Shown here in pieces: positions 44,801 to 58,000 of a stretch of DNA of 64,000 nt (positions within the stretch are counted from its first letter, which is position 1; the number at the start of each line of letters is the position of its first letter). Both the position numbers and the translations under genes were made by a program. The stretch comes from Atherix ibis (lineage: Eukaryota > Arthropoda > Insecta > Diptera > Athericidae). The stretch is taken from positions 64,638,220 to 64,702,219 of the forward strand of contig OY282609.1 in the NCBI GenBank assembly GCA_958298945.1, written 5' to 3'. Below the pieces are notes generated by a model. It searched no databases. It was not told the origin of the DNA and saw only the letters and a list, made by a program, of their open reading frames with translations.

Positions 44801-45405
44801 GTGGAAACTTCGAGAAATATTTGCCAAAACATGTTTTGAAACATTGCTACAGTTTTCCTTGTTGGATGATTGTAGTAACAATAATAGCAGTATGAACAAT
44901 GAAGAAAGTGGAATTGCTGGAAGACTAGCCATTACCGCACTTTTACATCGGTTCGAAGAAGTTCTCAAACAATTCAATGAAGATGAACGTCTAAGTGGGA
45001 AATCCCCTCTTCCGAGGTAAATAACATTTGTCTGTATATCAATAAAATTTTCTTTATGAATTAAATTGTGCTAAATTTTAGATATAGAATGTCGGAGATT
45101 TCATTCGTTTTAAAAGCTGTAGCAACGCTAATAGTTTCCATGAAAAAGGCTCCATATTCGAAAGGTAAATCCGATTATATTACTCTTAGTTTTATAAACT
45201 TTAGTAATGTAAATTGATTTACCCTTTAGTCGGAAAAGTAGCATGGGAACAACTAATTGGTCTCTATCCATATTTGGTTGAATGCACAACAACATCATCA
45301 CCTGAAGTGTCCCGATCTTTACGTGAAGCTCTTTTACAATATACAGATTTACTTCAAGCTCCTGAAAACGATAATTTATCAAACGGAATGGTTAGCCATT
45401 GTTAA
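38853..45405 (+). CDS. mon2: Mon2, Arf-GEF-like regulator of endosome-Golgi trafficking
   Basis: MON2 is a large HEAT-repeat protein related to the BIG/GBF Arf-GEFs but without a Sec7 domain. It acts at the trans-Golgi and endosomes with Dopey and a flippase in retrograde traffic. The gene has about 20 short exons; the first are 38853-38972, 39085-39216 and 39287-39709, and the last ends at the TAA 45403-45405. The N-terminus [20 protein letters not shown] matches the dimerisation/cyclophilin-binding domain. Downstream are conserved blocks [59 protein letters not shown] and [19 protein letters not shown]. The C-terminal HEAT region runs to the end ([20 protein letters not shown]). No break in the frame was noticed, though I did not trace every junction. 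Confidence 0.92.
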
Positions 45406-46653
45406 ACAGAGTACAAGTGTACGCAACGTATTTTAATATTATATAGAAAGTAGATTTTAAAATATTCGTAAATTTATGGCTATTGGGTGCATGAGTAAAA
45501 ATTTTAATATTTACTTAAGCAACCACATGCAGTTGTATTAAACTCCTGCATAGTTTTCGAGAAGGCATGGAAAAATCCGTTGTGAAAGTTGGTTATTCTT
45601 TTCAACTTTCATTTATTCCAATTTTGATTAAAATATTCACTATGTAGAAAATCTTTATTTATTATATAGAAAATGAACAAATTGCTATTGTTCAAAAACA
45701 TTTTTTTACAATTAGAATATATATTTGTTATTTAGTGACATTCTTGCATGAAATATTTTCTTCGTTTCTTAGTAAACAGAAAAAGATATCAACTGAATGA
45801 ATATAGGAAAACAACAGAATTTAATAGTTGTTGTTTAATTGTATAATGTGAATGAAATGCTATGTTGGATGTTATTCATTTATTTTAATATTTTACCCAT
45901 ATGTGGAAAACAGTGAATGAAGTGTAATTTATTTTATTTTTATTGAATGTATATAATTATCTTAATCACATTAAGTTTCTTCATTTTTTTTATGTGATTA
46001 ATAATGTCTGCATATTTCAGTTATACCTAGACTTATCTTTAATTATTTGATAATATATAGATGAGCATAGAAAATAATCGAAAGTCGTTTTCCTATGAAT
46101 TCCCTTCAAAATTAGAAACAAAGCGATTTGTAAGTTTATATTGTAGGAAAATTTGGATAAATAAATGTGAATTCAACTAGTTACTAATTACTGCAATCGA
46201 TTTTTTTTAATTATCACTTTTGTTTAATTTTTAAAGCTAGTAAGCAAAAATCCGTCACTCTTATTTAGTGCACTATCGTTTGGAAATCCTGATATTTGTT
46301 TTGAGACCAGGGCCAGAGGCCGTGATGCCATTTGACGAGTAAATGATGTTTCTTTAAATAATTCCTTGATTTATATTGAAATTTGTATATTATCGTTATT
46401 GACTTAAAATACTGTAAATGCAAATTTTCACAAGATGTGTTGGAAAAAGTTAATATTTGATTTTCACTATTCTGATATGTGAAGCTCAAAAAGATTAACC
46501 AATTTAGAAAAATCTTTTGAAATAACATTGCTTTGTACTGATGAAATACTGAATTTACACTAAAAACAATACTTACAAATACAATTGTATTTATGCAATT
46601 TTATTTATTCACTTAAAACGCAAACAACCAATCTATTACACTAAGAGTTGATG
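45406..46653. other. Convergent intergenic region, Mon2 and mRpL24
   Basis: About 1.25 kb of AT-rich DNA between two convergent stop codons, expected to hold both 3' untranslated regions. I see no gene or repeat in it. Confidence 0.6.
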
Positions 46654-47638
46654 TTAATACCAGTACGTCCGTTTTGGTATTCTATCTTCTTCTATTCCCA
46701 TTTCATCCATGACATCCATTTCGAATGTTTTTAATTTTGGCTCAAAAGTTATTTCTGTTACAATATTAGCTGCAAAGTATATACTTTTATTTTCATTAAC
46801 TACTGATAATAAAATATTTTGCTTACATTTCGTGTCCTTTTCTCTTTCGACATAAGTTCCTTTAGTTTTGTAATCATAAGTTTGTTCTGCTGCTTTTGGA
46901 ATAGGGATTTCACGGCCTGTTCGCATTGAAACGCGAATTTTCTCTCCTTCCTCTGTATATCGCCAATCGATTGTGGTCGCTTGCAAATCAGATGGATCAA
47001 CTAATTGTACGTCAGTTGTAACCTATAAAAATATATTTTTTATACAAAATATAAATTTCCAATTATTGTATCTTATATTACCATCAACGGTGCTTCAGAT
47101 TTTATCATAATTCCGGGAAATTTTTTAGTACCACCTACTCTTCGATAGTGACAATTCAATCCTTCAACAACAACCCAATTTCTTTCGGCAACTACTTGAG
47201 AAATAATACCCTGTTTGCCTTTATCTTTTCCAACTAATACTTCAACTCGATCTCCACGGAAAAAGCTCCAATCGCCTGCTCAAATGGTTGCATTATTTTT
47301 CATCTAAATCAGTGTTGATGGTTTCTACTTACCGATAGGTTCTACAAGAACATCTTTTCGTATAGTTCCTGGTAAATTTTGCTGCCGAAACTGGCCAGTC
47401 CATGGTCGATTCATAGTAAAACGAAATTTATTACGCTGAACTGTACGCCTTAAGTAATTAGGCAGTCCCCTCGGTGTTTTCCAGTACACCTGTAAATTGA
47501 AAATAAAAAATCTCAACCGGCAATATTTCTCAATTACGCAACCTGTTCCATGCTCCGCTTGACATAATTATCTGGAAAATTTGCATATTGTTTGCTCAAG
47601 TCTGATACTTTATTAAGTAAAAATCGTGTTAAACGCAT
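46654..47638 (-). CDS. mRpL24: Mitochondrial ribosomal protein L24
   Basis: A nuclear-encoded protein of the mitochondrial large ribosomal subunit, of the bacterial uL24 family. Four exons (47638-47543, 47489-47333, 47278-47082, 47022-46654) give an open frame of 272 residues. The N-terminus [17 protein letters not shown] is basic and lacks acidic residues at first, as expected for mitochondrial import. The KOW motif of uL24 is clear in [19 protein letters not shown], followed by [16 protein letters not shown] long C-terminal extension with conserved [18 protein letters not shown] and a terminal IPKRTYWY is typical of the metazoan mitochondrial form. It lies head-to-tail downstream of the small receptor gene at 48079-49638. 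Confidence 0.93.
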
Positions 47639-48078
47639 TTTAAAGCCGAATATAAACTAACTAAGTTTTCTCTCACTAACCTCTAAAAGCAATTTAACTC
47701 AATTTTTAATCTAAGACCCCAATATACCAATTGTCAAAAATGACATTTTAATGAATATTAGAACCCTCAAAACTTATTGAAGGCTTGGGCAAATTTATTA
47801 TACACATTTTAAAAATGAATATTATTTCAACATTTAGGAATAGATAAATATGATTTAATTTTTAATTTATTCAATAATCAACAGCTAAATTAATTAATAC
47901 GGGTTGTTCTGCTCCTTATAATAGAGAAAAAATTACAATAAGGTTGAAATTATGGTTTTATTTTATATTGATGCAATGCGACAGACTTCCACAATCCCCT
48001 CAGAATTATTAATAATTATTTTAAATATTTTGACAAATCACAAGGAATATTTTTATTATTATTAGTAAATTCATATTT
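47639..48078. other. Spacer between the grindelwald-like gene and mRpL24
   Basis: A 440-bp AT-rich gap between two minus-strand genes. It holds the 3' untranslated region of one and the promoter of the other. Nothing else was recognised. Confidence 0.55.
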
Positions 48079-49638
48079 TTATTCTTTCGTAGAAACATTT
48101 GTCGAAATGTTTAGTGCTCCGTTGTCGTAAGAGTAGTCTTCAGTACTATTTTCAGCTGGATATCGAGTACTTATTGGTGTACTTATTGTAAAAACCGTAG
48201 AACCTTCTGCAGCTGTATAAAAATTTTTTACATTATAAATTAATGAAAATAAATAATAGAACTTTTAGTGATATACCTTCTGTCGGTGATATACTTTTTG
48301 CTTGGGATTTACTCAATTTTTTCATTGTTCGCGGACTCTCTACATGTGGATTTGCTTGCGTAAAAGCATTATCATTATTTGGGTCTCGTTTTATTGGAAC
48401 TCTCCATCTTCTCCACCATTTGAATAATTTGAAGACAGCATAAAGCAAAATAATCACAAAAAGTATAATAATTAATACTAAATTTCGATGTTGCTGAGAT
48501 TCCAACTGCGCAAGCACTTCTATAAAAACATATTTTGTTACAGTTTAAAATAAATTGTAATTGAATAGTGTTCTTATCTTTATATAAAGATTTATTTATA
48601 TATATATTGTATGTATATATATCGATTCTAAATATTAAATAGCTCGCTTAAATTATGTTTGAGATACTTGTGAAAATATTTTAATGAAACTAAAATTGGT
48701 TTTATTAGTACATTTGATAAGTTTAAAAACGTATGTTGACGAAAAAATCCCAAATTACTCAATTTTAGAGTTTACTTCTTTACCATCAGTTAACAGCCCA
48801 AAATTTTTGTAGAAGCAATTTTTATGTTAAAAGAACGTTGAGTCGTTTAGAGTGCCGTTTTTCAATTTTTGCCTTTTTTGTATTCGAAATTTTAAAAGGT
48901 TTTTTGAGTTAGAATATACTGTAAAATAATGTACGAATAGTTTAAAAATAAACACAAATTTCATTTTATAAAAATAAATCAGTTAAAGATTATTAATCGG
49001 TAGTTTTTATTACTTTTCATTATTATTATTATTAATTAATAATAAAATTTTTATTACAATTTTTACTTACTATTCATATTATATGAATCATATATTTAAA
49101 GAAATCGACTTTCATATATTTATGCGCATTATTAGAGTAATTAAAAAGACGATACTATAAATGAATTATGCTAATATTATATTTGAGTAATAAACAACTT
49201 AAATATAAAATTGTTTATTAACAAGGACGAATAATACAAACTGTATAGTTTTTTTTAGAATTAAATAAACATGTCTATATTTTGAAAATTAATTTAGAAT
49301 AATCGCATATATTATTTCTGCTTTTAAATAGTCTACTAAATCTGCTTTGAAATTTGATATTGAATAAAATTACAAAAGGGATGCTAAAATGATATTTTCT
49401 AAGGATAGATTGTAAGTATCTTACCTTGGGGACATTTTGATTCGCATAAACTTTCATCATAATTATGTGAGTTCGAATTACAAATATTACTACAGCCCTC
49501 ACAGTGGTTTGTAAATGTCGAACAATATTCATCTGCTTTACAATAATTTTCTCCGCATTTTTTCAAACCTACCATTGCGTTCGATGTTTTCACTAAAATC
49601 GCGTAGACCGCTAACATCGCGAAAATATGCCAAACCAT
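48079..49638 (-). CDS. Small type I membrane receptor, grindelwald-like
   Basis: Three exons (49638-49425, 48519-48277, 48212-48079) give a 196-residue protein. A signal peptide (IFAMLAVYAILVKTSNA) is followed by one compact Cys-rich domain of about 50 residues (CGENYCKADEYCS, then CEGCSNICNSNSHNYDESLC). A transmembrane helix (NLVLIIILFVIILLYAVF) leads into a basic stop-transfer stretch (KLFKWWRRWRVPIKR) and a Ser/Thr-rich cytoplasmic tail of about 90 residues. This layout, with one TNFR-like domain and a short tail, fits Grindelwald, a Drosophila receptor for the TNF Eiger that acts through JNK. In Drosophila that gene lies, as I recall, near kon, which also fits. The identification rests on architecture and partial recall, so I leave the symbol empty. 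The first intron is about 0.9 kb. Confidence 0.75.
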
Positions 49639-51731
49639 GATTATATTTTTTATTAAGAATTATGATTCAATTGTAGTTGATGGCAATTATAATAGGATTT
49701 TCGTCACGTTGATAATCGCTAATAAGGTGATGTGAAAATTATTCCATAACTTTGTTTATAATTTCTGTTTTAAACTGGAAAATATTCTACAATATTTAAA
49801 CTATGACTCATTGTTATTTTGTTAATATCCATGTAGCCGTATACCCGTCTTCTAATATAAGATCTTAAAACACAAGATCATTTCAATTGTATCAATATAA
49901 ATTTAATCGGTTTTCAGATTTATACACATCAACTATATCCATAATAAAATATCTGTACTAAAGCTATTTGCAAAAGTCGTTAATACCAATTAATAATTAC
50001 AAAAATAAATATATTTCCTATATGAAATTGGAAAATATTTTGTAGATTTAAACTAATGTGATGTCAAGTAAAAATCGCGTTTCCAGTGACTGAAAAAGAT
50101 ATATATTCGATTAACTCTGTTTGGTGCTGTTACCGCGATCTTTTCTGATCGTTATTCTCCTATATGTATGAGTATTTTACCTGTTCGTCATAGAGCACCT
50201 GTGTGAATGCTTATAATAAACAAAAGTTAGTAGAACCAGTTCTTTGAGTGTGTTAGAAATTACTCTTTGCATGTACACAGTTATTCATTTTCTATTCTTC
50301 CATACTCATTCATTCATACATAACACTTGCATATATTTGACGAATATTTTTCGTGATTTATCAACAAGAAATTAATATATAAATATCATATTAATTTATC
50401 TTCCTTGAATTTACTAATTAATTTTTTTTGAAAACATAATTATATGTGTATATTCAAAGTATAAAATGCAGTATTCATTCATAGACTTGTATTTAAAAAA
50501 TTATGATAATTATTTAACGGTATTGAAAAACTTTAATTTGCCATACATATATATATATGTATTGAATAATAATATTTAAAATAAAATTATCATATTGTAA
50601 ATATTTACGTAAAATTTAAGATATTAAATTATATTTTTTGAAAAGTATGTTTAAGAAAATTAATAATAATATTTATATACTTTATTTAGTTTATGCATGT
50701 GTGCTTTTCTGGTATATTAATTTACTTCCCATATAAACATTAGAAATAAATTATATCAAATATTCACTACAAGTTATTAGTTTTTAATCAATAAATGAAT
50801 CTTTCATGGAAAACTATTGTTTTATTATTAATAAATTTAAAGTAAGTTCAGTCAATGAGTGAATTTCAAATAAATTTGAATTTTCTCAATATGGCGGTTA
50901 ACAATATGTATGGTGGGCAACGTGTGCGTTGGTTTCTATTCAAAGACAATTTCTTATCAGTGAATAGTGACGTTCGATGATACGAATATTCCATATGGAT
51001 TGGTTTTTATGGAAATTTGTTATTTATTATTGCTTTTATTAAGAATAGTATCATCAATTGTTAGAAAAGTATGTTCTCATGTACTACAGATACTCTAATT
51101 TTTGTAAAAAGTTAATATAACTGTAATTACATTTGGGTGAAATTGTAATATAATAAAGACAATAAGACTATTTTTCACATATATTTCTTCTTAGAAACAG
51201 GCTAAAAAGCTACGAGTATTCTCAAATAAATAAATAATCAAATTTAGTGGGATGAATTTAATATTTATATTCATTTTTATTCTTTCTATATATCAGTTAT
51301 AAAAACAAATAATAGAAAACATGAATGATTTTGATGCAATGAAAATTTTAGTCTCAAATCGAATGAATGACTCATAACTAAGGCAAAATAAATCAATTTT
51401 GGACTATTCGTGTTATAGAAAATATAAACACAATACATAAATTGAACTCGTTTTGTTAGATTTTAACATTATTTATAAGAAATGATAGACAGATAATTGT
51501 AGAGTTGCAAGTATGCAAAATTATGATTATACAACAGTTTGTTTTAATCTTTGAAGATTTAAGTATGTGCCAAAATTTCTTTACACAAGTATTAAGAAGA
51601 TATATATCTATAAAGATAGTGGGGAATATATGTGTAAACACTTGGTAATTGATAACGTAAACTAAATTTTTCTGCTCTTTTCAGATAAATTTGTGATAAA
51701 TTTTTACTGCGATGCTACATCAAATAATATT
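49639..51731. other. Divergent intergenic region, receptor gene and GGTase I beta
   Basis: About 2.1 kb of AT-rich DNA, the longest gene-free stretch outside the transposon nest. It holds both promoters. I see a short AT microsatellite near 50546-50560 but no conserved motif, ORF or transposon that I can name. Confidence 0.5.
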
Positions 51732-53246
<1,515 letters not shown>

Positions 53247-53394
53247 GATATCAAAAAGTGTTATCTATTCGAATCATGATAATAATGAAGACGAATTTTC
53301 AACTTAAATAATTATGTTTTAGTTATGAATCCATTGGTTTTAGGGATAAAAATTTGATCATTTTATCAAAAAATAAATTTATTTAAAACAATTA

Positions 53395-54598
53395 CTAAGT
53401 GTATAAGGTTAAACCCGCTGTTTTTTAGTCAAAAAAACACGTTTTTTTTTCATAGGATGCAAAAACAAATTTATTCAAAGTGCTTGCCCTTGCTATCTAC
53501 ACATTTTTCCCATGTCTCGGGCAATTTGTGGATACCACGCCAAAAAAATTCCTTCTTCCAGGCAAATCCCTCATCACGCCATTTTGGCCCATCGACGAAA
53601 ACAGGTGGTAGTCGGAAGGGGCCAGGTCTGGTGAATAAGCGGGGTGGGGAGCACCTCGCAGTTGAGTGTCTCCAAGTAGTTTCGGACCATTTCTAACGTG
53701 TGAGATGGTGGGTTGTGTTGGAGGAAGATCAGCTTGTCATATCCTTGCTGATAATTCGTCCTTTTTTTCACGCAGAGCACGGTGTAATTTGATCAGTTGT
53801 TGGTTGTAGCGGTGGGCATTGACAGTTTCACCAGGTTTCAACATCTCATAGTAGACGATACCCTGCTGATCCCACCAAACGCACAGCATCGTCTTCCGTC
53901 CGAAGCGATTGTGTCTTGGGGAAGATGTTGATGGTTGGCCGGGATCAACCCACGATTTCTTACGTTTAGGAATCTCGAAATACATCCACTTTTCATCGCC
54001 TTTCACAATCTGATGCGGGAACGACTTTCTTTTTTGTCTGGCGATCAAGATTTCGCATGTGTTTTGGCGTCGCTCCATCTGCCTATTGTTCAATTCATGC
54101 AGCACCCATTTTCCAATCTTTTCAATCTTCCTCATGGCACGCAGATGCATGGAAATGGTTGGTTGAGTAACACCCAATAGCTCGGCCAGCATTTTTTGCG
54201 ATTGGGTCCTTAACCTTCCTAGGCCGATTTTCACGCTTCTTGTCCCACAAGTCAAAATTGCCGTCTTTGAACCAACGAAAACAATCTCGGCACGTTGTTT
54301 CCGATAAGGCTCTGTCCCCATAGGCGTCCATATGCATTCGATGCGATTCGGTAGCCGTTTTATTCAAATTGAAGCAGAAAAGCAGAGCTTCCTGCATATG
54401 CTCTGTTTCTGGCACAAAATTAGACATGATTACCAAAGGAAAAATGTATGTTGTTGTATGAAATTGCTAACAATGTGCACTGATTAATGTTGACATATGT
54501 CAAACTCATAAAAAAAAAGTATGGCGTACCCATGGTAGCTTAATACGCTCACTTACGCCATCTATAACCAAACAGCGGATTTAAGCTTATACACCTGG
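53395..54598 (-). mobile_element. Mariner M2, near full length, inactive
   Basis: A 1204-bp mariner flanked by TA (53393-53394 and 54599-54600). Terminal repeats are CCAGGTGTATAAGCTTAAAT at the right end and a diverged version at the left. The transposase is on the minus strand. It lies between the convergent GGTase I beta and kon genes. Confidence 0.9.
53570..54436 (-). pseudogene. Mariner M2 transposase (frameshifted)
   Basis: The start is at 54428 or 54425 (MSNFVPETEHMQEAL). The N-terminal helix-turn-helix region ends FRWFKDGNFDLWDKKREN. A frame change near 54190 leads to LAELLGVTQPTISMHLRAM, the second helix-turn-helix, then the first catalytic Asp in IVKGDEKWMYF. A second frame change near 53760 leads to FLQHNPPSHTLEMVRNYLE, where the usual second catalytic Asp of HDN is missing. 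The segment with PSDYH, holding the third Asp, is also altered. The protein must be inactive. Confidence 0.85.
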
Positions 54599-55099
54599 TA
54601 TGATATTTATCAAATAAATATGATTTTGACGAATATCCTAAAGTCCGCATATTCTACTACGAGTATCATTCTAATTTTTTTTTTTAAAGTTTCATTTTAC
54701 AATTGAGCTTTTCTGAGCGCAAAAAATTCGTGTTCAGAAGGGTTAACGCCATTTTAATTATAGTGATCAGTAAACATAGTTAAATGAGCGTACTAATAAG
54801 CAAAAAGAAATATTGTTGTATTTTTGTTATTAAAAATTTATTCAATTTATACATTTCTTTATAGTCTATTTATAAAAATGTACTATATAAATACAAAAGA
54901 AGAAAAAAAATTATTAATTTAAGTGAACATTCGTTTCTCGTTGTAGCCATATTTTGTGACTCATAGTTCGCCAGGATTTTTAATATACATATGTGTAGAA
55001 GAAAATGAATTTTTGTTTTTATCATGTGTAATAGTATTGTCTTTTTTAAAGTTCGATTTTGTATGATATAAAAAATGTTAAAAAACAGGAATATTTAGG
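54599..55099. other. kon 3' flank
   Basis: About 500 bp between mariner M2 and the kon stop codon. It should include the kon 3' untranslated region. No other feature seen. Confidence 0.55.
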
Positions 55100-58000
55100 C
55101 TACACCCAGTATTGATTTCGTCGTAACAAAGGGTTAAGAACGGGTGGATTTGGCGGCATAGAGGTTGAGCCAAAATCATTCGTCATATCGCATGATGAGC
55201 TCCAGTCATCAGGATCTAAATATAGGTTATAGGGATGTGTCATGGGTTGAGTTTCTCCTAGATCTCCTGGTACATCGTCATCGGGCTCCAAATCGTGCAT
55301 ATCTTGCATGGCTTGGATAGCTTGCATATTTTGGTAGGCTTGCATGTTCTGTATGGCTTGCATATTTTGAATAGCTTGTAATTCTTGAATTGTTTGCATA
55401 TTCTGTAGACTTCGATTGTCATGCATAACTTCCATGTCCTGTAGAGCTTGCATATCGTGCATAACTTGCATGCCTTGTAAAGTTTGCATGTCGTGTAGGT
55501 CCTGCATTGCTTGAATGTCATGCATAGTTTGCATCGCTTGCATATCTTGCATGTCTCGCATGTCCTGCATTGCTCGCATAGTTTGCATGCCCTGCAAACT
55601 TTGCATACTTTGTACGCCTTGCATATCTTGCATCGCTTGCATTGCTTGCATATCGTGCATATCAGGATCTAAGCCCATTGGAATTAATTTGCAATGAGGG
55701 ACGCCGCCGATAACAGGCAGAGGAGTTGACGCAGCAGTTCCAGAAAATGAATCTCCCCCATCTGATGAACTATACATTTGACTGTTATTCAGTGTCATAA
55801 AATTGGGTGGCCGTGGTAATGAAGGCGGAAGTTCTCCGTCAATGTCATTTTTCGCTAAGCTCGCATGCCTCAATCGAATAACAAGGACCATTGCCAGTAT
55901 AAGTACGATAACCCCAACTAAAACCGCAATTAGTACAATATAGTTCATTGGCAGGAATGTAGTTTTTTCAGCATTCATATCCGAACCTAATTCACTATTT
56001 AGATCTTTTACAAATGTGTGAATATCGATTGATACAGTGCCTTGTGCAGGTTGAACTGTTTTTAGTGTCAACATATAATCGAAACTATCCGAAATTGAAT
56101 TCAAATCTTGAGGTAACTTCTTCGAAACATAATAAACTATTCCGCTGCGAAGTTCTCTATATGTGAAGGAATTTATATATCGGTTGTTTGAACTTTCAAC
56201 TTCGCCAGAGTTCCGAACTATCTTCTTAATGCTTCCTTGTCTAGGGTGTCTTATAATAGTTATTTTTGGATTATGGCGATTTAGCTTTGATAATGTTGGA
56301 CTATCGAATGCGAATACGGATGTAAGACGGATCTTTTCACCAGATAATACTGAAATTGCATTGATTTTTATAATTGGTTCAACAAGAATTTGAATGTCCA
56401 TTAAAATTCCGTAGCCAGTATGCACAACGTAACAACTTATCTGTAATAAAAAAAAAAACACTTTAGTTATTGTAATATTGAATAGATTAGCAACGTTATT
56501 TTAAACCTGAAAGGTGTCATTTGCTTTGGTTATATCCGTCTGCATGTAACTTATTTGATTCTGTTCGAGTTGGATATGATTAAACCGTAAGGTGGGCTGA
56601 TGGTTAAATAATAAAATACCACTTAATGGGGAATTAGTTACGTTATAGTACAAACGATGTCGGTGGACATTCGTGTTAACTGAAATATGTCGCGGTTCAA
56701 TTAAGGCGGTATTTGACCCCTGTTGTAAACGAATCGGTTGTTGATCATAGTGGGCCGTTACAGAGATCGGTTGTATCATTATATTGAAAATTTCATAAAC
56801 GGGATTGAATTGGCCATCGGAAACTTTAAAGTAGAATGTGGTTGGTTGTGGACTTCCAGAATGCACATAGACAATTCTATGATTATTTATATCAGCTTGA
56901 GTAAATTCATTACCAAACAACAACAGATCTTGTGCCTGTCCATCTCTAAAAATTTTCTTTAAAACGCCGTGTGTTGGTCCATTAATAATTTTGTATAAAA
57001 TATTTTCTGGTTCTGTATCTTTATCATCGGTGAGAAGCTCATGTTCGGTTAAAGTTCGGTTCTCTCCTTCGACAACTGTCATTTGTGGTGCTTGTGTAAT
57101 AAGATTGAATGGCTGATCATTTATTGGATTTATTTTAACTGGTATTGTTAAATTGCATAAAAAAATATTTCTGAAAAATAGGCAACGTAAAAAGTATTGA
57201 ACGAATTCTTACACCATACGTACGAGTTTAGAACATACCCTGGCACTAAATATAAGGCCATGAGGATACTATCGTCAAGTGTATCCGAATGATCATGTAT
57301 ATAGTAAACTCTTTGACATGAAAAATCCTTTGGGGAAAGTTTCTCGTACATAGCCGATGTATTTTTAAGTTCAATAACTCCGTGTGCAGGTTTGTAGCTC
57401 TCAATATATAGTTCGGGAGACAACATTCCAGCGCGTGATTTTAAATATTCTAGGCATTTTGTAAAATCCATTTGTATCATAGCTGAACCACCTTCATCAA
57501 CGTTAACATTCGGTACTGGTAGAAATCTCAAAAGTCCCCCGGACGACACTGATATTTCGATATCGAATCTTTGGTCAAATAGCGTATTTGCTTTATCAGC
57601 CGTTACGTCGAAGTAGAAAGTGTCATTTGTTTTTAGTTCCAGCATAGGTGTGGTGTGCTCATAAAGAATTCTGCCATTTTCCAAATCATGTTGTTCAAAT
57701 TCAGTTACTTCATGTAATTGTCTGCTTTCTGTAAATTCGTATAGTATCCGGCCAAGTTGCGGTGGAACAGTGACAACATATTTTATATCACGCATCTCAT
57801 CCGAGCATTTGTATAGTAAGTGCTCCGATAGTATTTGCTTTCGGGTCATTGGAAATACGTGGAGCCTCTCATTATTGATCTCTTCTAAATTAACAGCGTT
57901 TACTGTGATAAAAAGCGTTTGTTCGGTTGTATTGAATAAGCCATCAGTAACGACGAAGTTCAGTTCATTTCGCTTAGAATCAGCATCGTGAACGAAATAT

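Noticed and set aside
50540..50570. Possible regulatory element in the TATATATA-rich stretch of the 49.6-51.7 kb gap.
   Set aside because: A simple AT run in very AT-rich DNA; no gene start or conserved motif near it.
55258..55697. Cys-rich ORFs on both strands that look like small secreted proteins.
   Set aside because: They are out-of-frame and antisense readings of the kon Met-Gln repeat; the low-complexity 9-bp unit keeps several frames open.
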